Assembly: GCA_944371995.1 (NCBI GenBank)
Contig: CALVYD010000008.1
Span: 1-56,883, forward strand
Source: an uncultured Bacilli bacterium
GTDB taxonomy: Bacteria > Bacillota_I > Bacilli_A > RF39 > UBA660
Reading direction: 5' to 3'
Length of the DNA stretch: 56,883 bases
The first letter of the stretch is position 1. Each line of letters opens with the position of its first letter. Below the pieces are notes generated by a model, which ran no database searches, was not told the origin of the DNA, and saw nothing but the letters and a program-made list of their open reading frames with translations. This document shows positions 7,038 to 16,271 of the stretch, in pieces. The position numbers were made by a program, and so were the translations under genes.

Positions 7038-7772
7038 ATGATGAGTGATAATAAGGATATACAGATTCCTTCTTTTATGAATAATAATACGTCAAAGCAT
7101 AGAGAAAGGAGGCCAAGAAGAATTTCTGATCAGGAACGTGCAGAAATATTGGAAGTTGATTTTCAAAGAACAAAAGAACAGTCAAGAAATAAGAAAGTAG
7201 TTCATGCCAAAAAATCTAAGAAAAAAGTTAGCAAAATGTCTGCAGCTAAAAAGACGAATGTTGCTTTTGGTTTAGGTGTTGGTGTAACACTTGGTATTGT
7301 AGGTCTTTTAAATAAAGGTAATATTGTAGAAATTCCTCAAAAAATCGAAGAATGGCAAATAACAAGTGATTATTTATCTGATTTATTCGATGTTGTTAAA
7401 GATAATGAACATGTAAAACTTGGTGGTATTGTTTGGTATGATACAACGGATATTTCATCAGAGTTTCGTGAAATGCTTAATGAAGGTGTACCAGAAGAAG
7501 CTATTGCTTATGTTACTGCTACTAGTTTTAGCTATACTTATGAAACGGATGAAAGAGCAGCTGTTTTTTATAATCTTTTTGATGTTTCTCCTGATGACTG
7601 GGCAAAACAACATGGTTATGAAAGTATCGAGGACGAAAATTTAGAAAAAGATGTAGATAGAGCGATACTTCGTTCTTATAATATTAATAAATATAATCAG
7701 AGTTTAAACTCTATGCTTGAAGATACTGGCAATCAAATTGAGTCTAATGTGAAAGGTATGGGTGGTAAATAA
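7038..7772 (+). CDS. Single-pass membrane protein, 244 aa, unknown
   Basis: Not recognised. A long basic N-terminal cytoplasmic part (about 1-72, many Arg and Lys, for example HRERRPRRIS and KKSKKKVS) precedes one Gly-rich membrane segment (about 75-92). An acidic outer domain of about 150 residues follows. The basic tail could bind DNA, RNA or the membrane surface. Two ATG codons are adjacent (7038 and 7041); the GAGGTGAT site fits either. It has its own strong promoter, and its TAATG stop/start overlap couples it to the small DUF1292-like gene. Confidence 0.6.
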   Translation: MMSDNKDIQIPSFMNNNTSKHRERRPRRISDQERAEILEVDFQRTKEQSRNKKVVHAKKSKKKVSKMSAAKKTNVAFGLGVGVTLGIVGLLNKGNIVEIPQKIEEWQITSDYLSDLFDVVKDNEHVKLGGIVWYDTTDISSEFREMLNEGVPEEAIAYVTATSFSYTYETDERAAVFYNLFDVSPDDWAKQHGYESIEDENLEKDVDRAILRSYNINKYNQSLNSMLEDTGNQIESNVKGMGGK

Positions 7773-7996
7773 TGAAAGAAGTTGATATCTATACATTTGA
7801 TGATAAAAATTATGTTTTATTAGATAGAATTGAGGATTATTTATTTCTTTCTAACGAAAAAAATGATCATGATATGATGATTCGTAAAGTGGATGCAAAT
7901 GATGAAGAAACTTTATTGCCACTTGAATCTGATGAAGAATTTGAAAAAGCATTATTATTACTTGTTACTAAAAAGTTAAAGGAAGAAGAAAGTTAA
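7772..7996 (+). CDS. DUF1292-like small acidic protein
   Basis: A 74-aa acidic protein resembling the DUF1292 (YrzB) family: a short beta-rich start (VDIYTFDDKNYVLLDRI), a middle strand with M-I-R-K-V-D, then an acidic E-E-T-L-L-P-L-E-S-D-E-E-F-E-K end. Family function is unknown. The start overlaps the preceding stop (TAATG), so translation is coupled. A terminator follows directly. Confidence 0.65.
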   Translation: MKEVDIYTFDDKNYVLLDRIEDYLFLSNEKNDHDMMIRKVDANDEETLLPLESDEEFEKALLLLVTKKLKEEES

Positions 7997-8031
7997 AAAA
8001 AGAAGAGTTATTACTAACTCCTTCTTTTTTT
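7996..8031 (+). terminator. Intrinsic terminator
   Basis: AGAAGAGTTA (8001-8010) pairs with TAACTCCTTCT (8015-8025), one C bulged, and T6 follows. It ends the two-gene unit at 7038-7996. Confidence 0.8.
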
Positions 8032-8054
8032 GTGGATTAATTTCTTACTATTTT

Positions 8055-8192
8055 CTAATTTAAATTTATTAAAACTATATTATCCTTATCAATAGCTTCA
8101 TCCATTAAATTATCTAATATAAATTTCTCTTTATATTGATTATTTACTACAGTAATATAATCTCTTGCTTTTTTATTTGATGTATAAATAAA
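8055..8192 (-). pseudogene. Possible gene remnant after xseB
   Basis: Directly after the xseB stop the same minus-strand frame stays open for about 45 codons with protein-like composition (for example DYITVVNNQYKEKF, then LDNLMDEAIDKDNIVLINLN) and ends at a TAG. There is no start codon and no ribosome binding site. In AT-rich DNA such an open stretch could also arise by chance. The origin is not recognised. Confidence 0.25.
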
Positions 8193-8426
8193 TTATTCCT
8201 CTACTTTAAAATCACTTAATGATCCATCAGGATTTACAATTTTGGTAATTGCTTCTTCTGCTGCTTTTAATTTTTCGTCACATTTTTTTGCAAGAAGCAT
8301 TGCTTCATTAAATTCGTTAATTGCGTCATCTAATGGTACTTCTCCGCTTTCTAGTTTTTTTACAATATTTTCTAATTTTTCTAAACTTTCTTCGAATGTT
8401 AATTCTTTTTCTTCTGTTTTTGCCAT
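8193..8426 (-). CDS. xseB: Exodeoxyribonuclease VII small subunit
   Basis: A 77-aa helical protein with the family signature: LTFEESLEKLENIVKKLESG, then the V-P-L-D-D-A turn and NEFNEAMLLAKKCDEKLK. XseB binds XseA in the exonuclease VII complex, which degrades single-stranded DNA. The ATG at 8426 is chosen because AAGGAG lies 7 nt upstream; longer frames overlap xseA and lack a site. xseA lies 16 nt upstream, so both are in one operon with nusB and mutS. Confidence 0.95.
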   Translation of the reverse strand: MAKTEEKELTFEESLEKLENIVKKLESGEVPLDDAINEFNEAMLLAKKCDEKLKAAEEAITKIVNPDGSLSDFKVEE

Positions 8427-8442
8427 ATTTATTCTCCTTTTA

Positions 8443-9696
8443 CTATAATACTTCAGCATTGACAGTACCATCTGTCAAAGTGATTTCTATTTTATCATTT
8501 TTCTTTAAGTCTTTTGTTTTTGTTATTACTTTTCCATCTTTTTTGGTCATTGAGTAACCTCTTTTAATGGTTAATAGTGGACTTAATGTTTCTAATTTTG
8601 ATATTAATTGTAAGTATTTATTTTGTTTGTTATCTATTAATTTTTTTGGCTCTTTTAAAATGTAAGAACTCATGAGTAAGTTAAATTTCTTTTCTTTGAC
8701 GGTAATTAGATTTTTACTTGCAAATTTTAATCTATCTAGGATACTATCAAATTGTAATTCTTTTGCTTGATAGATTGCAATGGGATTTTGGAAAAGATAT
8801 CTACTTTTTATTTCTTCTAGTTTTTGCTTGTTGATATTGATTTTATGTTGCATTGCTTTATTGAGTCTTATTTTTAATTGATTTAAATAGTTTTCAACGT
8901 CTGCTTTTTGTGGTACAGCAAGTTCTGCTGCTCCAGTTGGAGTTGGAGCTCTAAGGTCAGCAACGAAATCAGCAATGGTGAAGTCAATTTCATGGCCTAC
9001 AGCGCTTATTATTGGTATATCGCAAGCAAATATACTTCTAGCAACTATTTCTTCGTTAAATGGCCATAAATCTTCGATAGATCCTCCTCCTCGTCCTACG
9101 ATTAGGGTATCTAGATTATAGTCTTTGGCTCTTTCTATTTGCCTTACAATATCCTCTTTGGCGTTTTCTCCTTGTACTAGGGATGGAAATAGAATGATTT
9201 CTGCTAAAGGCCAGCGCCTTTTAATGGTTGATATGATGTCTTTGATAGCGGCACCTGTTGGTGCTGTAACTACCCCTACTCTATTTGGAATTTTCTTAAT
9301 TGGTTTTTTATATTCTTTTCTAAAAAGGCCTTCTTGTTCTAGCCTCTTTTTTAATTGTTCATAGGCAATATATAAGTTACCAACACCATCTTCTAACATG
9401 TCATTTACGTAGATTTGATATCCGCCGTTTGCTTCAAACACGCTGATTTTTCCAGTTACTAGTACCTTCATTCCGTCTTGTGGCATAAATTTTATTTTTT
9501 TAGTACTAGATGCAAACATAATGGCATTAATTCTTGAACCTTCATCTTTTAGAGTAAAATAGAAATGTCCTCTGGTATGTGCTTTAAAGTTTGATATTTC
9601 TCCTTTTAGAAAGACTTCATTTAGGTTTATGTCATTATCTATTTTATATTTAATATATCTAGTTAATTGTGTTACTGTGATATATTTTTCATTCAT
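8443..9696 (-). CDS. xseA: Exodeoxyribonuclease VII large subunit
   Basis: The 417-aa catalytic subunit of exonuclease VII. The N-terminal OB-fold DNA-binding domain (about 5-100: LTRYIKYKIDNDINLNEVFLKGEISNFK, split here as KYKIDNDI and KGEISNFK) is followed by the catalytic domain with VGVVTAPTGAAIKD, GRGGGSIEDLWPFN and SAVGHEIDFTI. After it come DLRAPTPTGAAELAVP, a coiled-coil and a C-terminal tail. All conserved Asp, His and Gly motifs are intact and the length is normal. Co-transcribed with xseB. Confidence 0.96.
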   Translation of the reverse strand: MNEKYITVTQLTRYIKYKIDNDINLNEVFLKGEISNFKAHTRGHFYFTLKDEGSRINAIMFASSTKKIKFMPQDGMKVLVTGKISVFEANGGYQIYVNDMLEDGVGNLYIAYEQLKKRLEQEGLFRKEYKKPIKKIPNRVGVVTAPTGAAIKDIISTIKRRWPLAEIILFPSLVQGENAKEDIVRQIERAKDYNLDTLIVGRGGGSIEDLWPFNEEIVARSIFACDIPIISAVGHEIDFTIADFVADLRAPTPTGAAELAVPQKADVENYLNQLKIRLNKAMQHKININKQKLEEIKSRYLFQNPIAIYQAKELQFDSILDRLKFASKNLITVKEKKFNLLMSSYILKEPKKLIDNKQNKYLQLISKLETLSPLLTIKRGYSMTKKDGKVITKTKDLKKNDKIEITLTDGTVNAEVL

Positions 9697-9710
9697 AGTT
9701 TAATCCCTTT

Positions 9711-10112
9711 CTATTTTTCTTCTTCGTGATAAATTTTGTCTAGCACGCCATTAATCATTTTTGTAACAGCTTCTTCTGAATATTTCTTAGATAGTTCTAT
9801 TGCTTCATTGATTGCTACTACACTTGGTGTATCTGTATACATTAATTCATAGATAGCAAGTGACAAAATGGCTTTATCTACTTTGTTTAGTCTATCTATT
9901 GTCCAATTGTTCATATATTTGTTTGCTAATTTATTGATTTCTTTTTGATTTTTGATAATTCCTTCTACACAAGTATTTACATATTCATTTTCTATTTCTA
10001 ATTGCTCTTTTATTAAATCATCAATATTATATTCATTTTTTGTTTTATCTAATATATACGTTTGATATATTACTTTCATAATTATCTCTCTTAGTTCACT
10101 TCTGTTTTTCAT
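9711..10112 (-). CDS. nusB: Transcription antitermination protein NusB
   Basis: NusB binds boxA RNA with NusE (S10) and supports rRNA transcription. The 133-aa helical protein shows the family pattern: RSELREIIMKVIYQTYIL at the start, then NKVDKAILSLAIYELMY, and SVVAINEAIELSKKYSEE near the end. The ATG at 10112 is chosen over one three codons upstream because GGATGG lies at a suitable distance and it avoids overlap with the upstream gene. It lies in the operon mutS-unknown-nusB-xseA-xseB. Confidence 0.93.
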   Translation of the reverse strand: MKNRSELREIIMKVIYQTYILDKTKNEYNIDDLIKEQLEIENEYVNTCVEGIIKNQKEINKLANKYMNNWTIDRLNKVDKAILSLAIYELMYTDTPSVVAINEAIELSKKYSEEAVTKMINGVLDKIYHEEEK

Positions 10113-10113
10113 T

Positions 10114-11082
10114 TTATCCATCCTTTCTATTTTTTTGTTTTACTACTTTTATTTCTGGTGATACTTTCTCGATAAACTCATCGATACTATAGCTTGGTGT
10201 TTCCATAAAAAGTTCTACAAGGTTATCGGAAATTGAATCAGGAGTTGTTTTTTGAACGTGTCTCTTCCAACCTTTAGTGAAATATCCACCTTGGAATAAA
10301 TTAAGGGAGTTAATTCTTCCTATTATTACATCTAATGATAAGAGGGATAAGTTTGATAAGTTTGTTATTTCATCTATTTTTTCTTGTTTTTGTTTCGTTG
10401 GAAAGACATTATGTCCATCATATAACATTTGATAATAATCGCTATTTTCGGAATCCATCACTGCATCCATAGATAATTGTAAATCTGGTATAAAAAATTG
10501 TTTTTGCCTTATTTTTTTAATAATTTTTCTTAATTCCTCTGTATAATCAGTATAACTATTTACATTTGATATTTCTTTTAGTTTTCCATTTAATTCACTA
10601 GATATCTCTAATGTTTCTTTGTCGTAAATACATTTTTCTGTTTGAATACCTTTTAGTATGTAATCTTCGTGATCTGTCTTTGATATAGTTGATATAGTTA
10701 CGGTTGTGGTACTAAAATATTCATATTTTTCTAAGTTATAAATTTCTATATAAGAGTAAACTAAATCCGTCCCTTCTCCTTCACTTATCGCAGTGGTTGC
10801 TTTATAACTTGTATCATTTTCGCCATTTATACAACAAGAATATTCTATTTTTAGGGCTCTCTCTTCCGTTTCTTTACTTTCTTTTGTATCTACACTATCT
10901 ACTCTAATTGTTTTTCCTTGGTCTGTTGGCAGAAGTTCTATTAGATGGTCAGCACTCCAGATGTCATCTACGTGATAAGTTTGAGTTACTGGAATTATTT
11001 CTTTGATTAATTTTTTATAGATTTCATTTTTTGTTAGGCGTGGTGCCCAGTTTTCTAATACATAATAAATGTCTTGTCTCAT
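10114..11082 (-). CDS. Unrecognised protein between mutS and nusB
   Basis: Not recognised. A soluble 322-aa protein with no signal peptide. It has an N-terminal helical stretch, a long beta-rich middle (about 60-150, many Thr, Ser, Glu and Tyr) and helical C-terminal segments ending in a basic tail (VVKQKNRKDG). It lies 3 nt after mutS and 1 nt before nusB, so it is firmly in this repair and antitermination operon. AAAGGA precedes the ATG. The position suggests a nucleic-acid-related or housekeeping role, but nothing in the sequence shows it. Confidence 0.6.
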   Translation of the reverse strand: MRQDIYYVLENWAPRLTKNEIYKKLIKEIIPVTQTYHVDDIWSADHLIELLPTDQGKTIRVDSVDTKESKETEERALKIEYSCCINGENDTSYKATTAISEGEGTDLVYSYIEIYNLEKYEYFSTTTVTISTISKTDHEDYILKGIQTEKCIYDKETLEISSELNGKLKEISNVNSYTDYTEELRKIIKKIRQKQFFIPDLQLSMDAVMDSENSDYYQMLYDGHNVFPTKQKQEKIDEITNLSNLSLLSLDVIIGRINSLNLFQGGYFTKGWKRHVQKTTPDSISDNLVELFMETPSYSIDEFIEKVSPEIKVVKQKNRKDG

Positions 11083-11085
11083 AAT

Positions 11086-13638
11086 TTATTCCTTTCTGCT
11101 TACTTCCTTTTTTAATTCGTAAAGATAGTTTAGTGCTTCCATTGGCGTCATTTCTAAAGGATTAATACTTTTGATTTTTTCTTCAAGTGGATTTATTTTT
11201 GGTTCTGCTTCACTTTCTGTTAATTCAAATAGAGATGTTTGTGTAAATGTTTCTTTTTTTACATTTTTATGTTCATAGATGTTTAATATTTCATCAGCTC
11301 TTTTTATTAGTGACTCTGGAAGATGGGCTAGACTTGCAACATGGATACCATAACTTTTATCGATTGCTCCATTTTTTACTTTATGTAAAAATGTTATTTT
11401 TCCATCTTTTTCTACGGCTGATACATGAACGTTTTTAAGGTGTTTTAAGTCTTTTTCTAGTATTGTTAGTTCATGGTAATGAGTTGAAAACATGGTTTTA
11501 GCTTTTATTTTATCGTGGATATATTCTAGTATTGCTTGTGCTAGACTCATTCCATCATAAGTAGCTGTTCCTCGTCCTAGTTCATCAAATAAAATTAAGC
11601 TGTGTTCTGTTGCTTCACTGATAGCGTTATTTGCTTCTTTCATTTCGACCATGAAGGTAGATTCTCCACTGACTAGGTCATCGCTTGCACCAATTCTAGT
11701 AAATATTTTATCAAATATTGGCATCGTACAGCTTTTACAGGGAACAAAGCAGCCAATTTGAGCCATAATTACGGTAATTGCACATTGTCTCATATAAGTG
11801 GATTTACCAGCCATGTTAGGACCAGTAATTAATAAGATATCGGTTGTTTTATCCATGATAATATCATTTGGTATATATTTATCTTTCATTACCTGTTCTA
11901 CTACTGGATGACGACATTCTATCATTTTTATTACTTTTTCATCGGTTAATGTTGGCCTTACAAATTTATAAGCATCACTTACTACTGAGAAAGATTGTAA
12001 CATATCTACTTCACTAATGATTTTAGCAATTCTTTGTAGTTTTCCAATATATCTTTTTACTACTTCTCTGATATCCATAAATAATTTATATTCTAGATTG
12101 ATTATTTTTTCTTCGGCACCTAGAATAATATTTTCTTTTTCTTTTAGAAGTGGTGTTGTAAATCGTTCACAATTGGCTAGAGTTTGCTTTCTATCGTAGC
12201 CATACTCTTCTTTTACTAGATGCGTTTGACCTTTTGATACTTCTATATAGTAACCGAATACTTTATTGAATCCTACTTTTAAGTTTTTGATACCAGTTCT
12301 TTCTCTTTCTTTTTGTTCTAATTCTAGGATAAAGTCTTTAGAGCCGGAACTAACTTTCTTTAGTTCATCTAACTCTTCACTATATCCAGGTTTGATTAGA
12401 TGTCCTTCATGTAGGGAGAATGGTGCATCTTCTAAAATAGTTTTTTCTAACAGTTCGTATAACTCTTCTAATGTTTCTAATTTTTTGTCATAACCGATTT
12501 GTTCTAGGATTTCTTTTATTTTCGGAAGAGATTTTAGGGAACTTTTTAGTTGTAATAAATCTTTAGCATTTAAGTTTCCGTAAGTAATTCTTCCGGCTAA
12601 TCGTTCTAAGTCATAGACATTTCCTAGCTCTTTAATTAAGTCATCTCGCAATATGAATTCTGTTGATAATTTTTCTACCATGTGATATCTTCTTTCGATA
12701 TCTTCTCTACCCGTTAAAGGATTTTCAATGTTATGTTTTAAATATCTTGATCCCAGGGCAGTCTTATTTTTATCTAGTAGCCATAACAGACTATATTGAC
12801 GCTCTCTATTTCTTAATGTTTCTGTTAGCTCTAAATTTCTTTTGGTGTTGTTGTCAAACTCTAGGAATTCACTGTTTTTTATTATTCTACATTTTTGGAG
12901 ATGATGCAAATCTCCTTTTTTTGTATCGATGATGTAATAAAGTAAATGTTTTAATGTTGATACAATTCTTATATCTTCAATATCTTTATAGATATATTCA
13001 TAGTTTTTATCATCTAACTCTTCTTTGGTAATCGTTACTAATACATTATAGTTTGTTCTTAATATTTCTATAATTTCGCGGTTAATAGAATCATTTACAA
13101 TAACTTCTTTAAATCCATATTTGGTAACTTCTTTGATTACTTTATCTTTTTCTCCTTCAATTAGCATTGCATATACTTCACCAGTTGAAATATCTGCAAA
13201 ACTAATTCCGTAACAGTAATCGAAGTTATAGACATTAGCAATATAGTTATTGCTTTTGGAATCGATATTTTCATCGATTCTTGTTCCTTTGGTGATTACT
13301 TGTATGACATCCCGCTTTACCATTCCTTTGGTTTCTTTTGGATCTTCTAATTGTTCACAGATTGCTACTTTGTAACCTTTTTCGATTAGGGTGTCTACAT
13401 ATGAGGCATAGGCATGGTGAGGAACGCCACACATCGGTACTCGTTCCTCTAATCCAGCTTGCTTTCCAGTTAATGTTAATTCTAAAACACGAGATGCAAT
13501 GATAGCGTCATCAAAAAACATTTCATAAAAGTCACCTAGTCTAAAAAAGATAATACTGTCTTCGTATTTATCTTTTATCTCCATATACTGTTGCATCATT
13601 GGACTTAATTTTTCTCTTTGTACTTCACTTCGTTTCAT
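11086..13638 (-). CDS. mutS: DNA mismatch repair protein MutS
   Basis: MutS recognises base mismatches and recruits MutL. The sequence has the mismatch-reading Phe-x-Glu in GDFYEMFFDDA, the core lever and clamp domains, and the ATPase domain with Walker A GPNMAGKSTYMRQ, ST-motif GASDDLVSGESTFMVEM, Walker B LILFDELGRGT and the His switch FSTHYHEL. Length 850 aa is normal. The ATG at 13638 follows GGTGA; two GTG codons upstream are less likely. mutL is not in the window. Confidence 0.97.
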   Translation of the reverse strand: MKRSEVQREKLSPMMQQYMEIKDKYEDSIIFFRLGDFYEMFFDDAIIASRVLELTLTGKQAGLEERVPMCGVPHHAYASYVDTLIEKGYKVAICEQLEDPKETKGMVKRDVIQVITKGTRIDENIDSKSNNYIANVYNFDYCYGISFADISTGEVYAMLIEGEKDKVIKEVTKYGFKEVIVNDSINREIIEILRTNYNVLVTITKEELDDKNYEYIYKDIEDIRIVSTLKHLLYYIIDTKKGDLHHLQKCRIIKNSEFLEFDNNTKRNLELTETLRNRERQYSLLWLLDKNKTALGSRYLKHNIENPLTGREDIERRYHMVEKLSTEFILRDDLIKELGNVYDLERLAGRITYGNLNAKDLLQLKSSLKSLPKIKEILEQIGYDKKLETLEELYELLEKTILEDAPFSLHEGHLIKPGYSEELDELKKVSSGSKDFILELEQKERERTGIKNLKVGFNKVFGYYIEVSKGQTHLVKEEYGYDRKQTLANCERFTTPLLKEKENIILGAEEKIINLEYKLFMDIREVVKRYIGKLQRIAKIISEVDMLQSFSVVSDAYKFVRPTLTDEKVIKMIECRHPVVEQVMKDKYIPNDIIMDKTTDILLITGPNMAGKSTYMRQCAITVIMAQIGCFVPCKSCTMPIFDKIFTRIGASDDLVSGESTFMVEMKEANNAISEATEHSLILFDELGRGTATYDGMSLAQAILEYIHDKIKAKTMFSTHYHELTILEKDLKHLKNVHVSAVEKDGKITFLHKVKNGAIDKSYGIHVASLAHLPESLIKRADEILNIYEHKNVKKETFTQTSLFELTESEAEPKINPLEEKIKSINPLEMTPMEALNYLYELKKEVSRKE

Positions 13639-13698
13639 TTTTTTCACCACTAGTACTATTATAGCAAAAAAACGATATATTTGATAGTAAAATATGGC

Positions 13699-14745
13699 TT
13701 ATGTATGTAAAAATGTCATTTGACTTGAACTTGGTAGTACGGATACTTTTCTTTTTTGAAAAAAATTTGGTAGTATTAAATTTATTTTTTTCTTTGTGTG
13801 CTTTATTTCAAACGTTGAGCTGGAATTTTTAGTAATTTCTCCAAAAGATATCGCTAATTTTTCTATTGGAAAAAAGAGATTTGATTTTTCTAAATAGGCA
13901 TCCAATGTACGTTTCATTAATTGCCAGTAAGAATTAGTTGGTACATCCAATTTAATATGAATAATATCTCTTGGAATAATATTATTGGCATATTTAATAT
14001 AAAGGTAGATGGCTTTTGTAGATAGACCTTCTTCTTTTAGTTTTAAGATATTAAAATCTAGTAGTTTTTGTAATTTATAGTAACTTTCTTTTCTAGATTT
14101 TATACATTCAAATGTGGTGGATGAGGATACTGTTTTTGGCAAAGTTCTTTTATTTAAATCTTTAATCGTAGCACTTTCTAATCCTAGTGAATGATTAATT
14201 AAATATTCTGCATTATAACCAAATTCTTCATAAAGCTTTTCATATGGATAGGATCTAATATCATTCATGGTAGTAATTCCTAACTTTTTTAGTTTTAGCA
14301 TCATACTATGGCTAATTTGCCAAAAATCTGTTAGTGGTTTGTGATCCGAACAGATAGAAAGGTATTCTTTCTCATCTAAATATGCAATCTGCGTATGTTT
14401 TTCTTTTGTTATAATGTCACATGCTGTTTTGGCTAAAAATAAGTTTGTTCCCAACCCTATTTTTGGTGTTATCCTCCATCTTCTTATAATATTATTTTTC
14501 ATTTCTAAAGCTAATTGATATGGTGTTTTTTGATATAATTCCGGGTAATTAGTAATATCAATAAAAAATTCATTTTCACTATAACAATAGATATCTTCAT
14601 AAAAGAAATACTCTGTTAACCATTCATAAAAATGATTTTCTTTACTGATTATTTTTTGTTTGTCATAACAACTTGTGTTCCATTCTTCAGTTCTTTTTTC
14701 TTTGCTCTTAGAGCTTATTTGTAATACTAAATATTTTTTTTGCAT
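13699..14745 (-). CDS. Shortened Y-family DNA polymerase-like protein
   Basis: The 348-aa sequence aligns with the palm, thumb and little-finger part of DinB/UmuC polymerases: YSENEFFIDIT (residues 55-65), PKIGLGTNLFLAKTACD, and the helix-hairpin-helix region around FWQISHSMMLKLKKLGI. The N-terminal metal-binding motif (D-x-D/N-x-F-F/Y) is missing, because only about 55 residues precede the second motif instead of about 100. In that motif the usual S-x-D-E is S56-E-N-E59, so Asp is replaced by Asn. It is therefore probably not a working polymerase, and may resemble accessory proteins of the ImuB type. A strong GGGAGG site proves the short start. It lies behind a LexA-like promoter. Confidence 0.75.
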   Translation of the reverse strand: MQKKYLVLQISSKSKEKRTEEWNTSCYDKQKIISKENHFYEWLTEYFFYEDIYCYSENEFFIDITNYPELYQKTPYQLALEMKNNIIRRWRITPKIGLGTNLFLAKTACDIITKEKHTQIAYLDEKEYLSICSDHKPLTDFWQISHSMMLKLKKLGITTMNDIRSYPYEKLYEEFGYNAEYLINHSLGLESATIKDLNKRTLPKTVSSSTTFECIKSRKESYYKLQKLLDFNILKLKEEGLSTKAIYLYIKYANNIIPRDIIHIKLDVPTNSYWQLMKRTLDAYLEKSNLFFPIEKLAISFGEITKNSSSTFEIKHTKKKINLILPNFFQKRKVSVLPSSSQMTFLHT

Positions 14746-14775
14746 ATTTTTTCCTCCCTTTCATTATCTGATATA

Positions 14776-14813
14776 AATATAATACATTTGTTCGCATAAA
14801 TCAATCGAACAAA
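14776..14813 (-). promoter_or_regulatory. SOS-like promoter with inverted repeat
   Basis: On the minus strand TTGATT (14799-14804) and TATATT (14776-14781) are 17 nt apart. Between and beside them lies a perfect inverted repeat, TTTGTTCG (14787-14794) and CGAACAAA (14806-14813), with an 11-nt spacer. Read outward on the minus strand, CGAACAAATGTATT resembles the Gram-positive LexA box CGAAC-N4-GTTCG in its first half. A related CGAGCAAA lies at 14837-14844. The sites cover the promoter, so repression is likely; LexA is the best candidate. Confidence 0.6.
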
Positions 14814-14843
14814 GTAAAAAAAATCGAAAAAAAATTCGAGCAA

Positions 14844-14868
14844 AGAAAAAAGGAGAAAATTCTCCTTA
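14844..14868 (-). terminator. Intrinsic terminator of murC
   Basis: AAGGAGA (14850-14856) pairs with TCTCCTT (14861-14867) around a 4-nt loop, and a T-rich run follows on the minus strand. It sits at the end of murC. Confidence 0.8.
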
Positions 14869-16170
14869 TTTTATCACATTTTTAAACTTGTCAATTAATT
14901 TGTCAACAGGAGCACATCCTAGAAAACACACTACTGAGGATTTCTCATTTTTTAATTTGTCCATAGTATCTAGACTTATCATTTCTCCATTTTCTAAATT
15001 ATCTACAATAATATGTGATGTAATTCCTGGATAATCTTCAGGACGTTCTCTGTTACAATCTATTTCTGTTAGATATGTTTTATCTGCTATCTTAAATGAT
15101 TCGATAAATTCATTTTTGAAATCTTTTGTTCTAGAATAGGTATTTGGTACAAAAATAACTATTAGCCTTTTATTTGGATATTTTTGTTTTACTGCATCTA
15201 GTGTTACTTTTATTTCGGTAGGATGATGTGCGTAGTCGTCAATAATTACACAGTTTCCTATCTTTTCTTCTGCAAAACGGCGTTTGGCGTTATGAAATGT
15301 TTCTAGTAGATTATGGATAGTCTCTTGTGTGATGCCTAGTTCTTTAGCAATTGTAATTGCAGCTGCTGCGTTTGCTACCATGTGACTACCATATAACGGA
15401 ATATCAAAATGACCAAAAAGCTCGTTATCTATATATAAATCAAAAACAGATCCTGTTTCTAATAACTTCATATTTTTTATTACGATATCATTATTATCAT
15501 TAAATCCATAGAATAACACTTTTGTTTTATAATTTATTTTTCTAACTTCTTCGTTATCTCCGTTTGCAACTATTAATTTTTTTGTTTGATTAGCAAATAT
15601 TTCGAAGGTATTTCTAATATCATCAATATCTTTGTAACATTCTAAGTGTTCTGCTTCGATATTGGTAATAACAGAGTATGCTGGATGATAATCTGTAAAA
15701 TGTCGATTAAACTCATCACTTTCTACTACAAAATATTTATTTTCCTTTTTAGCATATCCATCCCCTGCTCCTATAAAGTAATTGCAACCTAAAGTGTTTT
15801 CTAAGAGATGTCTAATTAGTGAAGAAGTTGTTGTTTTTCCATGAGTACCTGATACACCAATCGACTCAAATAAATCAATAATATCTCCCATGATTTCACT
15901 ATATTTTTTAATTTTTAGTCCTAGATTTTTTACTCTTTTCATTTCTTCGTGATCTTCTTTAAATGCTACACTATATGTTACAATGGTATCTTTATCAATA
16001 GAATGTGTATGATCATAATAAATTGGAATATTTCTCTCTTCTAAACCTTTTTGTGTAAATTTATATTCTCTGGCATCATCGTAACCAGAAACAGTGTTTC
16101 CTAAATCATATAATATTTGTGCAAGTGTCGACATTCCTGTTCCCTTGATACCAATACAATAATACTTCAT
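14866..16170 (-). CDS. murC: UDP-N-acetylmuramate-L-alanine ligase MurC
   Basis: MurC adds L-Ala to UDP-MurNAc in the cytoplasm, the first peptide step of peptidoglycan synthesis. Motifs: N-terminal Rossmann IGIKGTGMS, ATP-binding GVSGTHGKTTTSSL, the E-S-D-E-F-N-R site, NAAAAITIA, and the C-terminal DDYAHHPTEI. The ATG at 16170 follows AAGGAG at 8 nt; a GTG three codons upstream is not needed. 434 aa is normal. It is transcribed alone, as in many Firmicutes. Confidence 0.96.
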   Translation of the reverse strand: MKYYCIGIKGTGMSTLAQILYDLGNTVSGYDDAREYKFTQKGLEERNIPIYYDHTHSIDKDTIVTYSVAFKEDHEEMKRVKNLGLKIKKYSEIMGDIIDLFESIGVSGTHGKTTTSSLIRHLLENTLGCNYFIGAGDGYAKKENKYFVVESDEFNRHFTDYHPAYSVITNIEAEHLECYKDIDDIRNTFEIFANQTKKLIVANGDNEEVRKINYKTKVLFYGFNDNNDIVIKNMKLLETGSVFDLYIDNELFGHFDIPLYGSHMVANAAAAITIAKELGITQETIHNLLETFHNAKRRFAEEKIGNCVIIDDYAHHPTEIKVTLDAVKQKYPNKRLIVIFVPNTYSRTKDFKNEFIESFKIADKTYLTEIDCNRERPEDYPGITSHIIVDNLENGEMISLDTMDKLKNEKSSVVCFLGCAPVDKLIDKFKNVIK

Positions 16171-16243
16171 GTTAATCACTCCTTTTATATATGTAGTATA
16201 CGCTATTTTTTTTTATAAGTAAAGTTACTTTAATTTATGCAAA

Positions 16244-16271
16244 AAGAAAAAAAGATTACTATTTGTAATCT
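16244..16271 (-). terminator. Intrinsic terminator of the zinc-ribbon gene
   Basis: AGATTAC (16253-16259) pairs with GTAATCT (16265-16271) around a 5-nt loop, followed on the minus strand by T7. It overlaps the stop codon. Confidence 0.85.
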
